DNA of 64,000 nucleotides. Origin: NCEH01 sp002257205. GTDB lineage: Bacteria > Pseudomonadota > Alphaproteobacteria > Rhizobiales > Xanthobacteraceae. The position numbers were made by a program, and so were the translations under genes. Shown here piece by piece: positions 8,938-18,669 of the stretch (position 1 is its first letter; each line of letters starts with the position of its first letter). Location: assembly GCF_043195105.1 (NCBI RefSeq), contig NZ_JBAFWO010000005.1; one strand, 5' to 3'. The notes beneath the pieces were generated by a model that searched no databases, had not been told where the DNA came from, and saw nothing but the letters and a program-made list of their open reading frames with translations.

Positions 8938-9882
8938 TCAGCCCTTCGCCTTGACGATCGCCGCCTGCAACTCGGGCACGATGGAGAACAGATCGCCCAC
9001 CAGGCCGTAGTCCGCAACCTGGAAAATAGGCGCTTCCTCGTCCTTGTTGATGGCCACGATGATCTTGGAATCCTTCATGCCCGCCAAGTGCTGAATCGCA
9101 CCCGAGATGCCCACCGCCACATAAAGTTCGGGCGCGACCACCTTGCCGGTCTGGCCGACCTGCCAGTCGTTCGGGGCATAGCCGGCGTCCACGGCGGCGC
9201 GCGAAGCGCCCACCGCCGCGCCCAGCGCATCGGCGAGCGGCTCGATCACCTCGGCGAACTTCTCCTTGGAGCCGACCGCACGGCCGCCGGAGACGATGAT
9301 CTTCGCCGCCGTCAGCTCGGGACGGTCGGAGGCGGCGATGCTCTCGTCCACGAACGAAGACACGCCGGGATTTTCCGCCGCGCCGATGGTCTCGACGCTG
9401 GCCGAGCCACCCTCGGCCGTGGCGCCGAACGAGGCGGTGCGCACGGTGATGACCTTCTTGGCATCGGTCGCCTGCACCGTCTGGATGGCGTTGCCGGCAT
9501 AGATCGGCCGCTCGAACGTGTCGGGCGAAACCACCTTCACGATGTCCGACACCTGCATCACGTCCAGCAAAGCGGCGACGCGCGGCAGCACGTTCTTCGC
9601 CACCGAGGTGGAGGGGCCGACGATCGCGTCATAGGCCGGAGCCAGCGAGACGATCAGTGCCGCCAGCGGCTCGGCGAGGCGGTGGGCATAGGTTTCGCCC
9701 TCGGCGAGCAGCACCTTTTCCACGCCCGAAAGCTTGGCGGCGGCATCCGCCACGGCGGCGGCATTCTGTCCGGCCACCAGGATATGCACCGGGCCACCCA
9801 ATGCGACCGCGGCGGTGAGGGCCTTGGCGGTGGCGCCGTTGAGAACCGAATTGTCGTGTTCGGCGAGCAGCAAAGTCGTCAT
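8938..9882 (-). CDS. etfA: Electron transfer flavoprotein, alpha subunit
   Basis: 314 residues, full length. With EtfB it forms a soluble FAD heterodimer that carries electrons from acyl-CoA dehydrogenases to the quinone pool. The C-terminal FAD domain shows LYVAVGISGAIQHLAGM, AINKDEEAPIF and ADYGLVGDL. Its start overlaps the etfB stop codon by one base (TGATG), a sign of translational coupling. Confidence 0.97.
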   Translation of the reverse strand: MTTLLLAEHDNSVLNGATAKALTAAVALGGPVHILVAGQNAAAVADAAAKLSGVEKVLLAEGETYAHRLAEPLAALIVSLAPAYDAIVGPSTSVAKNVLPRVAALLDVMQVSDIVKVVSPDTFERPIYAGNAIQTVQATDAKKVITVRTASFGATAEGGSASVETIGAAENPGVSSFVDESIAASDRPELTAAKIIVSGGRAVGSKEKFAEVIEPLADALGAAVGASRAAVDAGYAPNDWQVGQTGKVVAPELYVAVGISGAIQHLAGMKDSKIIVAINKDEEAPIFQVADYGLVGDLFSIVPELQAAIVKAKG

Positions 9883-10631
9883 CAGATCACCCCCGCCTCA
9901 TCCTTGAGCTTCGCCACCAGCTCGGCCACCGAGCCCACCTTCACCCCGGCCTTGCGGCCCGCCGGCTCGGCGGTGTTCAGCACCTTCAGGCGCGGCGCCA
10001 CGTCCACGCCATAGGCGTCGGGCGTCTTCTCGTCGATGGGCTTCTTCTTCGCCTTCATGATGTTGGGCAGCGAGGCATAGCGCGGCTCGTTCAACCGAAG
10101 GTCGGTGGTCACGATGGCCGGCAGGGAGAGCTTCACGGTCTGGAGGCCGCCGTCGATCTCGCGCGTCACCAGGGCCGCGCCCTCTTCCAGCACCACCTTG
10201 GAGGCGAACGTACCCTGGCCCCAGCCGAGCAGCGCCGCCAGCATCTGGCCGGTCTGGTTCGAATCGTCGTCGATCGCCTGCTTGCCGAGGATCACGAGCT
10301 GCGGGGCTTCCTCGCCCACCACGCCCTTGAGGATCTTGGCGACCGCGAGCGGCTCCACGATGCCGTCCACCTTCACCAGGATGCCGCGATCGGCGCCCAT
10401 GGCGAGCGCGGTGCGCAGGGTTTCGGTGGCTTGCGCCGGGCCGATGGAGACCACCACCACCTCGGTCGCCTTGCCCGCTTCCTTGAGGCGCAGGGCTTCT
10501 TCCACCGCGATCTCGTCGAACGGGTTCATGGACATCTTGACGTTGGCCAGTTCCACACCGGACCCGTCCGCCTTCACACGGACCTTCACGTTGTAGTCCA
10601 CCACCCGCTTGACAGGCACCAGGATCTTCAT
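9882..10631 (-). CDS. etfB: Electron transfer flavoprotein, beta subunit
   Basis: 249 residues, the family length. The start at MKILVPVKRVVDYNVK is typical; the in-frame extension upstream lacks family features. The EtfB signature around VVSIGP and ALAMGADRGI is visible, and AKILKGVV follows. It is the first gene of the etfB-etfA-hydroxyacyl-CoA dehydrogenase group. The 175-bp space upstream, up to the type I secretion adaptor gene, should hold its promoter. Confidence 0.97.
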   Translation of the reverse strand: MKILVPVKRVVDYNVKVRVKADGSGVELANVKMSMNPFDEIAVEEALRLKEAGKATEVVVVSIGPAQATETLRTALAMGADRGILVKVDGIVEPLAVAKILKGVVGEEAPQLVILGKQAIDDDSNQTGQMLAALLGWGQGTFASKVVLEEGAALVTREIDGGLQTVKLSLPAIVTTDLRLNEPRYASLPNIMKAKKKPIDEKTPDAYGVDVAPRLKVLNTAEPAGRKAGVKVGSVAELVAKLKDEAGVI

Positions 10632-10806
10632 TGTTGAGCGCTCCTCCCGACCCACTTTAAGTGCGGCTGCGGAAAAACTCCCGCGCCGGAGCCATGCGCC
10701 GCAAACCACGCAGCGCAGCAAACCTTGGGGCGGGCAACCTAGAAGTGGCCCGAAACCCTGTCAACGCGTAAGCTGGCGCGGGTTTCCGCCGCTCCGCGCA
10801 CCGCCC

Positions 10807-12339
10807 TCATTTCTCCCGGAACGACCGCGTCAGGGCATCGGTGAGGGGGCGCGTCAAATAGCTCATGACGCTGCGTTCCCCGGTGTTGAAAACCACTTCC
10901 GCCGGCATGCCGGGGCGCAGGCGCGCCTTCATGTCGTCGGGAATGTCCGTGCTCGCCACCGCCACCACCGCCTGGAAATAGGGCTGGTGGGTGGTCTCGT
11001 CGATGAGCCGGTCGGGCGAGACCGTGCGCAGCTCGCCGAGGATCAGCGGCGTGGTGCGCGAATGGAAGGCGGGGAAGCGCACCTCCACGCCCGTGACGCC
11101 GCCGTGCAGGCGGTCGATATCGGTGGTCGGCACCTGGGCGTCGACGATCAGGTCGTCGTTCTGCGGCACGATTTCCAGCATGGTGTCGCCGGGCCGCACC
11201 ACGGCGCCGACGGTATAGATCTTCTGGTTGATGTTCTGCACGATGCCGGAGCGCGGCGCGCGGATGTCGATCCGGCTCAGCACGTTCCGGGAAACGTTCA
11301 GCTTCTCCCGCAGGTCCGCGATCTTCTGTCGCGCATCGACGATTTGGCCGGCGACCTCTTCCTGCTGCTTCTGATCCAATTGCTGGATCTGCATCTTCAT
11401 TTCGCTGATGGTGTTGGCCGCCTTCGCCGCATCGGCCATGTTGCGGCCCACCGTGCCCTGGAGCCGCGCCTTCTCGCGCTGGAGCTGGGCGACCCGCGGC
11501 TTGGAGACCAGCCCCTTGTCGTTGAGCTGCTGCACGCCGGCCAGTTCGTCGTCGATATAGAATAATTGCTGGTCGGCGGAGGTGCGCTCGCGGGCGAGCC
11601 CATCGATCTCGGTCTGGCCCTGGGCGATCCGGCTGTTGAGGATGGCGGTCTGTCCCTCCAGCGAGGTCTTGCGGTCGCGGAACTGGATCACCTGGTCGGC
11701 GAGGATGGATTTGACCGCCGGATCTTCCGCGCGGGCCAGGAGCTCGGGCGGAAAGGTGACGGCGCTCGCGTGCTCGCGCTCGGCGGTGAGCCGGGCGTCG
11801 GTGGCCAGCAGCGTGTCGAGCTGGCCGCGCAGGGAATCGTAATTGGATTGCGAACTGGTGGGATCGAGGCGGAACAGCAGCGCGCCGCGCTCCACGCTCT
11901 GCCCGTCCTTGACGTGGATTTCGGCGACGATGCCGCCCTCCAGATGCTGCACCACCTGGCGCTTGCTCTCCACCGACACCACGCCCGAGGCGATCACCGC
12001 GCTGTCGATATTGGCGAGCGCGGCCCAGCCGCCGAGCACGCCGAAGGTGAGGAAGATCACCCCGTAGCCCATGGTCGCCACGCGGCGGAAATCGCTGGAG
12101 GCCACCGGCGCCTTCATGCCGTTGTCCGCGTCGGCGATCTCCGGCGCCGGAGGCGGCACGATCACGTCGCGCACGAAACGCACGCTGACGTCCTTCGCGG
12201 TGGCGAGGCGCGCCAGCGCGGTCTGGCCGAGCGCGCTTTGGCCGAGGGGACTTTGGCCGATCCCCCGCAGCACCGCGCCGAGCCGCTCGCGGGCGGCCTC
12301 TTTCACGGAGCGGATGGGGCTGTCAGGACGAGTGGACAT
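10807..12339 (-). CDS. Type I secretion periplasmic adaptor (HlyD/PrtE family)
   Basis: 510 residues. A cytoplasmic N-terminus of ~85 residues is followed by one membrane segment (GYGVIFLTFGVLGGWAAL), a biotinyl/lipoyl-like half (VVQHLEGGIVAEIHVKDG), a long coiled-coil hairpin (middle third) and a C-terminal barrel (GTVEPKVRFPAF-like region, LRPGMPAEVVF). It bridges an inner-membrane ABC exporter to an outer-membrane TolC protein. It starts 10 bp after the ABC gene, clearly one operon. The N-terminal region holds a threefold 5-residue repeat (GQSPL, GQSAL, GQTAL). No TolC gene or substrate is nearby. Confidence 0.92.
   Translation of the reverse strand: MSTRPDSPIRSVKEAARERLGAVLRGIGQSPLGQSALGQTALARLATAKDVSVRFVRDVIVPPPAPEIADADNGMKAPVASSDFRRVATMGYGVIFLTFGVLGGWAALANIDSAVIASGVVSVESKRQVVQHLEGGIVAEIHVKDGQSVERGALLFRLDPTSSQSNYDSLRGQLDTLLATDARLTAEREHASAVTFPPELLARAEDPAVKSILADQVIQFRDRKTSLEGQTAILNSRIAQGQTEIDGLARERTSADQQLFYIDDELAGVQQLNDKGLVSKPRVAQLQREKARLQGTVGRNMADAAKAANTISEMKMQIQQLDQKQQEEVAGQIVDARQKIADLREKLNVSRNVLSRIDIRAPRSGIVQNINQKIYTVGAVVRPGDTMLEIVPQNDDLIVDAQVPTTDIDRLHGGVTGVEVRFPAFHSRTTPLILGELRTVSPDRLIDETTHQPYFQAVVAVASTDIPDDMKARLRPGMPAEVVFNTGERSVMSYLTRPLTDALTRSFREK
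12221..12265. repeat. 15-bp tandem repeat x3 inside the secretion adaptor gene
   Basis: Three consecutive 15-bp units (12221-12235, 12236-12250, 12251-12265) share the core TGGCCGA and encode GQSPL/GQSAL/GQTAL in the cytoplasmic N-terminus of the HlyD-family adaptor. The period keeps the frame. Confidence 0.8.
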
Positions 12340-12349
12340 CTGCTTCCCC

Positions 12350-14113
12350 TCAAGCGCCGGCGGCGTGGCCGCCGATATGTGCGGGCGCCGGGCCTTCCCC
12401 CGGCTGCACCAGGCGCGGGCCGAGCACCTTGGCGAGCACTTCGTCGCGCGGGCCGAACCCGTGCACCACGCCTTCGTTCAGCAGCAGGATATAATCGCAC
12501 AGGCCGAGGCTGTTGGTCTTGTGCGTCACCAGAACCACGGTGCGCCCGGCCTTGCGCAGCGCCTGCACCGCCACCATCAGCGCCTGCTCGCCGGCGGCGT
12601 CGAGGCTCGCATTGGGCTCGTCCAGCACCACCAAAGCGGGGCTTCCGTAAATGGCGCGGGCGAGCGCGATGCGCTGGCGCTGGCCGCCGGACAGCGAGGC
12701 GCCGCTTTCGCCGATCTCGGTATTATAGCCGCGCGGCAGGCGCTGGATCATCTCGTGCACGCCGGCCATCTGCGCGGCCTGCACCACCTGCGCCTCGTCG
12801 CGGGTCGTGAAGCGGGCGATATTGTCGGCGATCGTGCCGGCGAACAATTCCACGTCCTGCGGCAGATAGCCGAGGCAGCGGCCGAGCTGCTCGGGATCCC
12901 AATGGCTAAGGTCGGACCCGTCGAGCCGCACCGCGCCGGCGCTGGCCGGCCACACGCCCACCAGCACGCGGGCAAGGCTCGATTTTCCCGCCGCGCTCGG
13001 GCCGATGACGCCGAGCACCGCGCCCGCCGGCACCGCGAACGAGACCCCCCGCAGCACCGGCACGTCGCGGCCCGGCGCGTGGGCGACCAGATTTTCCACC
13101 TGCAACGCGCCGGTGGGATCGGGCAGGCGCATGCGGGTGGCGGGGGGCGGCGACATGCGCAGCAGCTCCTGCACCCGGCGGAACGCCGAGCGCGTGGCAA
13201 CGATGCCCTTCCAATTGCCGATCGCCATCTCGATCGGCTGGATGCAGCGCCCGACGATGATCGAGGCGGCGATCATCATGCCCGGCGAGATTTCGCGGTT
13301 GATGGCGAGATAGGCGCCGAGCCCGAGGATCAGGCTCTGCATGAACATGCGGTTGAACTTGGTGGCGGCCATCAGGAACGCCGCCCGGTCGGAGGCCAGC
13401 GCCTGCCAGCCGAGCGCGGCGCCGCGATGGATGATCCAGCGCTCGCGCAATTGCCGCACCATGCCCATGGCCTGCAGCACCTCGGCATTGCGGAACGTGG
13501 TGGTGGCCTCGTTATTGGCGCTGATGTTCGCCTTGGTCGCCCGGTCGAGGATCGGCCGCGTGACCTTGTCGTTGGCGAAGGCGAGCACGCCGGAGATCAC
13601 GCAGCTCACCACCGCCAGTATGCCGTACCAGGGATGCAGCAAGGTGGCGAAGATGATGTAGATCGGCACCCAGGGCACGTCGCAGCAGGAGATCAGGCCC
13701 GGGCCGGCGAAGAATTCGCGCACCGTGTCCACGTCCCGCAGCGCCTGCACATGGCTGGGCGAGGGCCGCCGCAGCGAGGCGCGCTGCACCGCGTCAAACG
13801 CCTCTTCCTTGATGCTCTCGTCGAACTTCGCCCCGGCGCGCACCAGCAATTGCGTGCGCAGCGCCTCGAGCGCGGCGGAGACCAGGTACAGGATGGCGAC
13901 GATGATGGTCAGCAGCACCAGGGTCTGCAGGTTGCGGCTCGCCAGGACGCGGTCATAGACCTGCATCATGTAGAGCGAGCCGGTCAGCCCGAGAATATTG
14001 ATGAAGAAGCTGAAAACCACGACCGTCCAAAGGGCCGGCTTAGCCGCGCGCAAAGCATGATCGAGCGCTGTAGGCGCCGTCGGAAGCGCCGAGCGCGAGG
14101 CTGCGAGCGACAT
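12350..14113 (-). CDS. Type I secretion ABC transporter (permease-ATPase, PrtD family)
   Basis: 587 residues. An N-terminal transmembrane domain (about 30-310, six helices expected) is fused to an ABC ATPase. Walker A is GPSAAGKSS, the signature is LSGGQRQR, and Walker B is LVVLDEPNASLD. No N-terminal C39 peptidase domain is present, so substrates with C-terminal uncleaved signals (RTX proteins) are expected. The ATG at MSLAASRS was chosen; another in-frame start lies 24 bp upstream. It is the first gene of a two-gene operon with the adaptor. Confidence 0.93.
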   Translation of the reverse strand: MSLAASRSALPTAPTALDHALRAAKPALWTVVVFSFFINILGLTGSLYMMQVYDRVLASRNLQTLVLLTIIVAILYLVSAALEALRTQLLVRAGAKFDESIKEEAFDAVQRASLRRPSPSHVQALRDVDTVREFFAGPGLISCCDVPWVPIYIIFATLLHPWYGILAVVSCVISGVLAFANDKVTRPILDRATKANISANNEATTTFRNAEVLQAMGMVRQLRERWIIHRGAALGWQALASDRAAFLMAATKFNRMFMQSLILGLGAYLAINREISPGMMIAASIIVGRCIQPIEMAIGNWKGIVATRSAFRRVQELLRMSPPPATRMRLPDPTGALQVENLVAHAPGRDVPVLRGVSFAVPAGAVLGVIGPSAAGKSSLARVLVGVWPASAGAVRLDGSDLSHWDPEQLGRCLGYLPQDVELFAGTIADNIARFTTRDEAQVVQAAQMAGVHEMIQRLPRGYNTEIGESGASLSGGQRQRIALARAIYGSPALVVLDEPNASLDAAGEQALMVAVQALRKAGRTVVLVTHKTNSLGLCDYILLLNEGVVHGFGPRDEVLAKVLGPRLVQPGEGPAPAHIGGHAAGA

Positions 14114-14359
14114 TGACCATTGACCCCCGGACCACACCGCCCCTCCCCGAGGAGCGAAAGCTTTCCCGGCCCGCAGGCCGGTATTCTGTTGTCGCTAGCC
14201 GCGCGCCCATTGGCAAGAGCGGAAAGCGTTGCGCCAGCTTTGTTCTCATGCCGCACCCGGGTGACGCGCCGGTGACGGGATGCAGCATTTGCTTCGCGCA
14301 TGCAAAAAAGCTCGTTAGACTAAAGAGCAATACGCGAAGCGGCGACGGGGGTCGGACAT

Positions 14360-17152
14360 ATGTCGAGTGCGGTCTGGGCGGGGTTGAACGAGCCGGCGGA
14401 TGAAACCAGCGAGAAGGATCGCCCGCTCCGGGAGGATATCCGCCTGCTGGGCCGCATCCTCGGCGACACGGTGCGCGAGCAGGAAGGCGACGATATCTTC
14501 GCGCTCGTGGAGCGCATCCGCCAGACCTCGCTCCGCTTCCACCGCGATTCCGAGGAGGGCGCGCGCCAGGAGCTGGAAGGCCTCCTGGAGAGCCTGAAGT
14601 CGGACACCGCCGTACGCATCATCCGCGCCTTCAGCTATTTCTCGCACCTCGCCAATATCGCCGAGGACGTGCACCACACCCGCCGCAACCGCGCCCACGC
14701 CATCGCCGGTTCCGCGCCGCGCGTCGGCACGCTCGCCAACGCCTTCGCCCGCGCCGCCGCCGGCGGCAAGAGCCCGGATGCGCTGAAAGCCTTCTTCGAC
14801 ACCGCTTTGGTCAGCCCGGTTCTCACCGCCCATCCCACCGAGGTGCGGCGCAAGAGCACACTCAACCGCGAGATGGAAATCGCCGCTTTGCTGGACCGGC
14901 GCCAGCGGGTGGAGGCCACCCCGGAGGAGGCCGCCCGCGACATCGACACCCTACGCCGCGCGGTGCTCACCTTGTGGCAGACCGCAATCCTGCGGCGCAT
15001 CAAGCTGACCGTGCTCGACGAGGTGGTGAACGGCCTATCCTATTACGACTACACCTTCCTGCACGAAGTGCCGCGCCTGTTCTGCGCCATCGAGGACCAT
15101 CTCGAACAGCTCGACCCCGGCGCCGGGCCGGTGGACGTGCCTTCGTTCCTGCGGGTGGGCAGCTGGATCGGCGGCGACCGGGACGGCAATCCCTTCGTCA
15201 CCGCCGACGTGCTGCGCACCACGGTGGAGCTGCACCGCGACCGCGCCATGCAATTCTACCGCGAGGAGGTGGAAGCCCTCGCCGCCGAACTCTCGCTCGC
15301 GAGCCGGCTGGTGCCGGTCTCGGCGGAGCTGACCGAGCTCGCCGCGCGCTCCCCGGACACTTCCGCGCGCCACCAGGACGAGCCCTATCGCCGGGCCCTC
15401 GCCACCGTTGCAGCCCGCCTCGCCGCGAGCGAGGCGGCGCTGAAGGGCGAACCTGCCCCCGCCGACCCGGCCTTTCCGCCCTATGAAAGCGCCGCCGCCT
15501 TCAAGGCCGATCTCGACATCATCCACCGCTCGCTGTGCGCGAACGGCTCGCGCGTCCTGGCGCGGGGCCGGCTACGCAATTTGCGGCGCGCGGCCGATTG
15601 CTTCGGCTTCCATCTCGCGAGCCTCGACCTGCGGCAGAATTCCGACGTCCATGCCCGCACTGTCGGCGAATTGCTGGAGGCGGTCTCTCCCGGCACCAAT
15701 TACGCCGCGCTGGACGAGGAGGCGCGCATCGCTTTGCTCACGCGCGAGCTCACCAACGCCCGCCCGCTGGCCTCGCCCTTCCTCACCTATTCGGACGAGA
15801 CCCAGTCGGAACTCGCGATCCTGCGGGAGGCCGCGCACGCCCACCGCATGCTGGGCGGCGCGGTGATCCCCAATTGCATCATCTCCAAGGCCGAGGGCGT
15901 CTCCGACCTGCTGGAAGTGGCGCTGCTGCTGAAGGAAGTGGGGCTGGTGCAGGCAAACGGCACCAGCGCGCTCAACATCATCCCGCTGTTCGAGACGATC
16001 GGCGATCTGCAGGCCTGCGCCAAGGTGATGGACCGCATGCTGGCGATCCCGCAATACCGCAGCCTGGTGGACAGCCGCGGCGGCGAGCAGGAAGTGATGC
16101 TCGGCTATTCCGACAGCAACAAGGACGGCGGCTTCGTCACCTCGGGCTGGGAATTGTACAAGGCCGAGACCTCGCTCATCGAGGTTTTCGCCCGCCACAA
16201 TGTGCGACTGCGCTTGTTTCACGGGCGCGGCGGCTCGGTGGGACGCGGCGGCGGCCCGAGCTACGATGCCATTCTCGCCCAGCCCGCCGGCGCGGTGGAC
16301 GGGCAGATCCGCGTGACCGAGCAGGGCGAGATCATCGCCTCCAAATATTCCAATCCCGATGTCGGCCGGCGCAATCTGGAGATCCTGGTCTCCGCGACTC
16401 TCGACGCCACCCTGCTCCAGCCCGAACAGGCCGATCCCCGGCCGGAATTCTCCGCCTTCATGGAGGATTTGTCGGCCCGCGCCTTCGCGGCCTATCGCGG
16501 CCTCGTCTACGAGACTCCCGGCTTCGAGGATTATTTCTGGGCCTCGACGGTGATCAGCGAGATCGCCACCCTGAACATCGGCTCGCGCCCCGCCTCGCGC
16601 AACAAGACCCGTTCCATCGAGGCGCTGCGCGCCATTCCCTGGGTGTTCTCCTGGGCCCAGTGCCGGCTCATGCTGCCGGCGTGGTACGGCTTCGGCACTG
16701 CGGTGAAGGGCTTCCTCGCCGCCCATCCGAACGATGGGATGGCGCAATTGCGCGCCATGTACAAGGAATGGCCGTTCTTCCGTACGCTTTTGTCCAACAT
16801 GGACATGGTGCTCTCGAAAAGCTCGATCGCGGTGGCCTCGCGCTATGCCGAGCTGGTGCCGGACGAAGGGCTGCGCGCCCGCATCTTCGAGCGCATCCGG
16901 GCGGAATACGAGACCTCCATCGAACTGCTGCTCGCCATCATGGGCCAGAAGCGCCTGCTGGAGGGTAATCCACTGCTCGACCGCTCGATCCGCAACCGCT
17001 TCCCCTATCTCGACCCGCTCAATCACGTTCAGGTGCACATGCTGAAGCTGCACCGCCGCGCCGAGGCGGGCGAGGATGTGGGGGACAAGGTGCTCCACGG
17101 CATCCAGCTCACCATCAACGGCATCTCCGCCGGATTGCGCAATTCGGGGTGA
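14360..17152 (+). CDS. ppc: Phosphoenolpyruvate carboxylase
   Basis: 930 residues, full length. It carboxylates PEP to oxaloacetate to refill the TCA cycle. The catalytic His is H158 in LTAHPTEVRRKS. The second signature is in YSDSNKDGGFVTSGWE, and the Gly-rich PEP loop is FHGRGGSVGRGGGP. The C-terminus NGISAGLRNSG is the allosteric-site end typical of bacterial enzymes. It is divergent from the type I secretion operon across a 246-bp gap that must hold both promoters; no convincing -35/-10 pair was found. Confidence 0.97.
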   Translation: MSSAVWAGLNEPADETSEKDRPLREDIRLLGRILGDTVREQEGDDIFALVERIRQTSLRFHRDSEEGARQELEGLLESLKSDTAVRIIRAFSYFSHLANIAEDVHHTRRNRAHAIAGSAPRVGTLANAFARAAAGGKSPDALKAFFDTALVSPVLTAHPTEVRRKSTLNREMEIAALLDRRQRVEATPEEAARDIDTLRRAVLTLWQTAILRRIKLTVLDEVVNGLSYYDYTFLHEVPRLFCAIEDHLEQLDPGAGPVDVPSFLRVGSWIGGDRDGNPFVTADVLRTTVELHRDRAMQFYREEVEALAAELSLASRLVPVSAELTELAARSPDTSARHQDEPYRRALATVAARLAASEAALKGEPAPADPAFPPYESAAAFKADLDIIHRSLCANGSRVLARGRLRNLRRAADCFGFHLASLDLRQNSDVHARTVGELLEAVSPGTNYAALDEEARIALLTRELTNARPLASPFLTYSDETQSELAILREAAHAHRMLGGAVIPNCIISKAEGVSDLLEVALLLKEVGLVQANGTSALNIIPLFETIGDLQACAKVMDRMLAIPQYRSLVDSRGGEQEVMLGYSDSNKDGGFVTSGWELYKAETSLIEVFARHNVRLRLFHGRGGSVGRGGGPSYDAILAQPAGAVDGQIRVTEQGEIIASKYSNPDVGRRNLEILVSATLDATLLQPEQADPRPEFSAFMEDLSARAFAAYRGLVYETPGFEDYFWASTVISEIATLNIGSRPASRNKTRSIEALRAIPWVFSWAQCRLMLPAWYGFGTAVKGFLAAHPNDGMAQLRAMYKEWPFFRTLLSNMDMVLSKSSIAVASRYAELVPDEGLRARIFERIRAEYETSIELLLAIMGQKRLLEGNPLLDRSIRNRFPYLDPLNHVQVHMLKLHRRAEAGEDVGDKVLHGIQLTINGISAGLRNSG

Positions 17153-17324
17153 AAAGGGCGCGGCCCCGCACGGTCTCGCCCGCCGGGCGGCGGGCATCGG
17201 AACCGCCCGCCGCGGCGTAACGCCTTGCCTCGCAAGCCTCGATCCCGTAAGACGCACCCTTAATGCCCCGGACAAACCGGGGCTTTGCTTTGTTCGCGCG
17301 TGCCGAATCCGGCCGCGCTCCGGC

Positions 17325-17330
17325 GGAGGA
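17325..17330 (+). promoter_or_regulatory. Shine-Dalgarno site that sets the purA TTG start
   Basis: GGAGGA lies 9 nt before a TTG codon that is exactly where PurA family proteins begin (TTG-Ala-Asn-Val). No ATG or GTG is present at the expected position, so this site is the main evidence for the TTG start. Confidence 0.8.
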
Positions 17331-17339
17331 CCGCTCACC

Positions 17340-18632
17340 TTGGCCAACGTGGTCGTTGTCGGCTCGCAATGGGGCGACGAAGGAAAAGGCAAGATCGTCG
17401 ACTGGCTCTCCGAGCAGGCCGACGTGGTGGTTCGCTTCCAGGGGGGCCACAATGCCGGCCATACCCTGGTGGTGAACGGCGTCACCTATAAGCTCTCGCT
17501 GCTGCCTTCGGGCGTCGTGCGGCCGGGCAAGCTCTCGGTCATCGGCAATGGCGTCGTGCTCGATCCCCAGGCGCTGGTGGATGAACTCGCCCGCCTCGCG
17601 GCCCAGGGTGTCGTCGTCGGCCCCGAGCGCCTGCGCATCGCCGAAACCACCCCGCTGATCCTGCCGCTGCACCGTGAGCTGGACGCCCTGCGCGAAGGCG
17701 CCAATTCCGGCACCCGCATCGGCACCACCAAGCGCGGCATCGGCCCGGCTTACGAGGACAAGGTCGGCCGCCGCGCCATCCGCCTCGTGGACCTGTCCGA
17801 TCTTTCGAGCCTGCCGGCCAAGGTCGAGCGCCTGCTCAGCCATCACAATCCGCTGCGGCGCGGCCTCGGCCTCGCCGAGGTGGATGCGGCGGCGCTGATC
17901 GCCGAGCTGGAAGCCATCGCCCCCAAGGTCCTGCCGTTTATGGACCGGGTGTGGGAATTGCTCGACAAGGCCCGCCGCGACGGCAAGAAGATCCTGTTCG
18001 AAGGCGCCCAGGGTGCCCTGCTGGACATCGACCATGGCACCTATCCCTATGTCACCTCCTCCAACACCGTGGCCTCCGGCGCGGCGAGCGGATCGGGAGT
18101 GGGGCCGGGCGCGCTGGACTATGTGCTCGGCATCACCAAGGCCTACACCACCCGCGTCGGCGAAGGCCCGTTCCCCTCGGAGCTGACGGACGAGGTGGGC
18201 AAGGCCCTCGGCACCAAAGGCCGCGAGTTCGGCGTCGTCACCGGCCGCCCGCGCCGCTGCGGCTGGTTCGACGCGGTGCTGGTGCGCCAGACCGTGAAGA
18301 CCTGCGGCATCCACGGCATCGCGCTGACCAAGCTCGACGTGCTGGACGGATTCGAGGAGCTGAAGGTCTGCGTCGGCTACATGCTCGACGGCAAGGAGAT
18401 TGATTATCTCCCGGCCGAAAGCGGCCAGCAGGCGCGCGCCATACCCATCTACGAGACCATTCCCGGCTGGAAGGAATCCACCGCCGGCGCCCGCTCCTGG
18501 GCCGATCTTCCGGCCGAGGCGGTGAAATATGTGCGCTGGGTCGAGGAGCTGATCGGCTGCCCGGTGGCCGTGCTTTCGACAAGCCCGGAACGCGATGACA
18601 CAATTTTGGTGCAAAATCCGTTTCAAGCTTAA
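17340..18632 (+). CDS. purA: Adenylosuccinate synthetase
   Basis: 430 residues with a TTG start backed by a strong Shine-Dalgarno site. It joins IMP and aspartate using GTP, the first committed step to AMP. The GTP loop GSQWGDEGKGK holds the general base D13, and H41 is in GGHNAGHT. GTKRGIGPAYEDK and TGRPRRCGW are also present. The long in-frame extension upstream has no family match and was discarded. It lies 187 bp after ppc. Confidence 0.97.
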   Translation: MANVVVVGSQWGDEGKGKIVDWLSEQADVVVRFQGGHNAGHTLVVNGVTYKLSLLPSGVVRPGKLSVIGNGVVLDPQALVDELARLAAQGVVVGPERLRIAETTPLILPLHRELDALREGANSGTRIGTTKRGIGPAYEDKVGRRAIRLVDLSDLSSLPAKVERLLSHHNPLRRGLGLAEVDAAALIAELEAIAPKVLPFMDRVWELLDKARRDGKKILFEGAQGALLDIDHGTYPYVTSSNTVASGAASGSGVGPGALDYVLGITKAYTTRVGEGPFPSELTDEVGKALGTKGREFGVVTGRPRRCGWFDAVLVRQTVKTCGIHGIALTKLDVLDGFEELKVCVGYMLDGKEIDYLPAESGQQARAIPIYETIPGWKESTAGARSWADLPAEAVKYVRWVEELIGCPVAVLSTSPERDDTILVQNPFQA

Positions 18633-18669
18633 CCAAAGCTTTCCTGTTCTCCTCCAGACATAAGCGCTG

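Noticed and set aside
7801..10014. 737-codon open frame antisense to the hydroxyacyl-CoA dehydrogenase and etfA genes
   Set aside because: Covers three well-supported genes on the other strand; His/Arg/Gly-rich composition without motifs.
12071..14116. 681-codon open frame antisense to the secretion ABC gene
   Set aside because: Shadow frame of a gene with complete Walker motifs.
14289..14321. Sigma-70 promoter for ppc (TTGCTT ... TAGACT)
   Set aside because: The spacer would be 21 bp, too long for a standard promoter.
15572..17485. 637-codon open frame antisense to ppc
   Set aside because: Antisense of an enzyme with all signatures intact.
17115..18626. 503-codon open frame antisense to purA
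   Set aside because: Shadow of purA.
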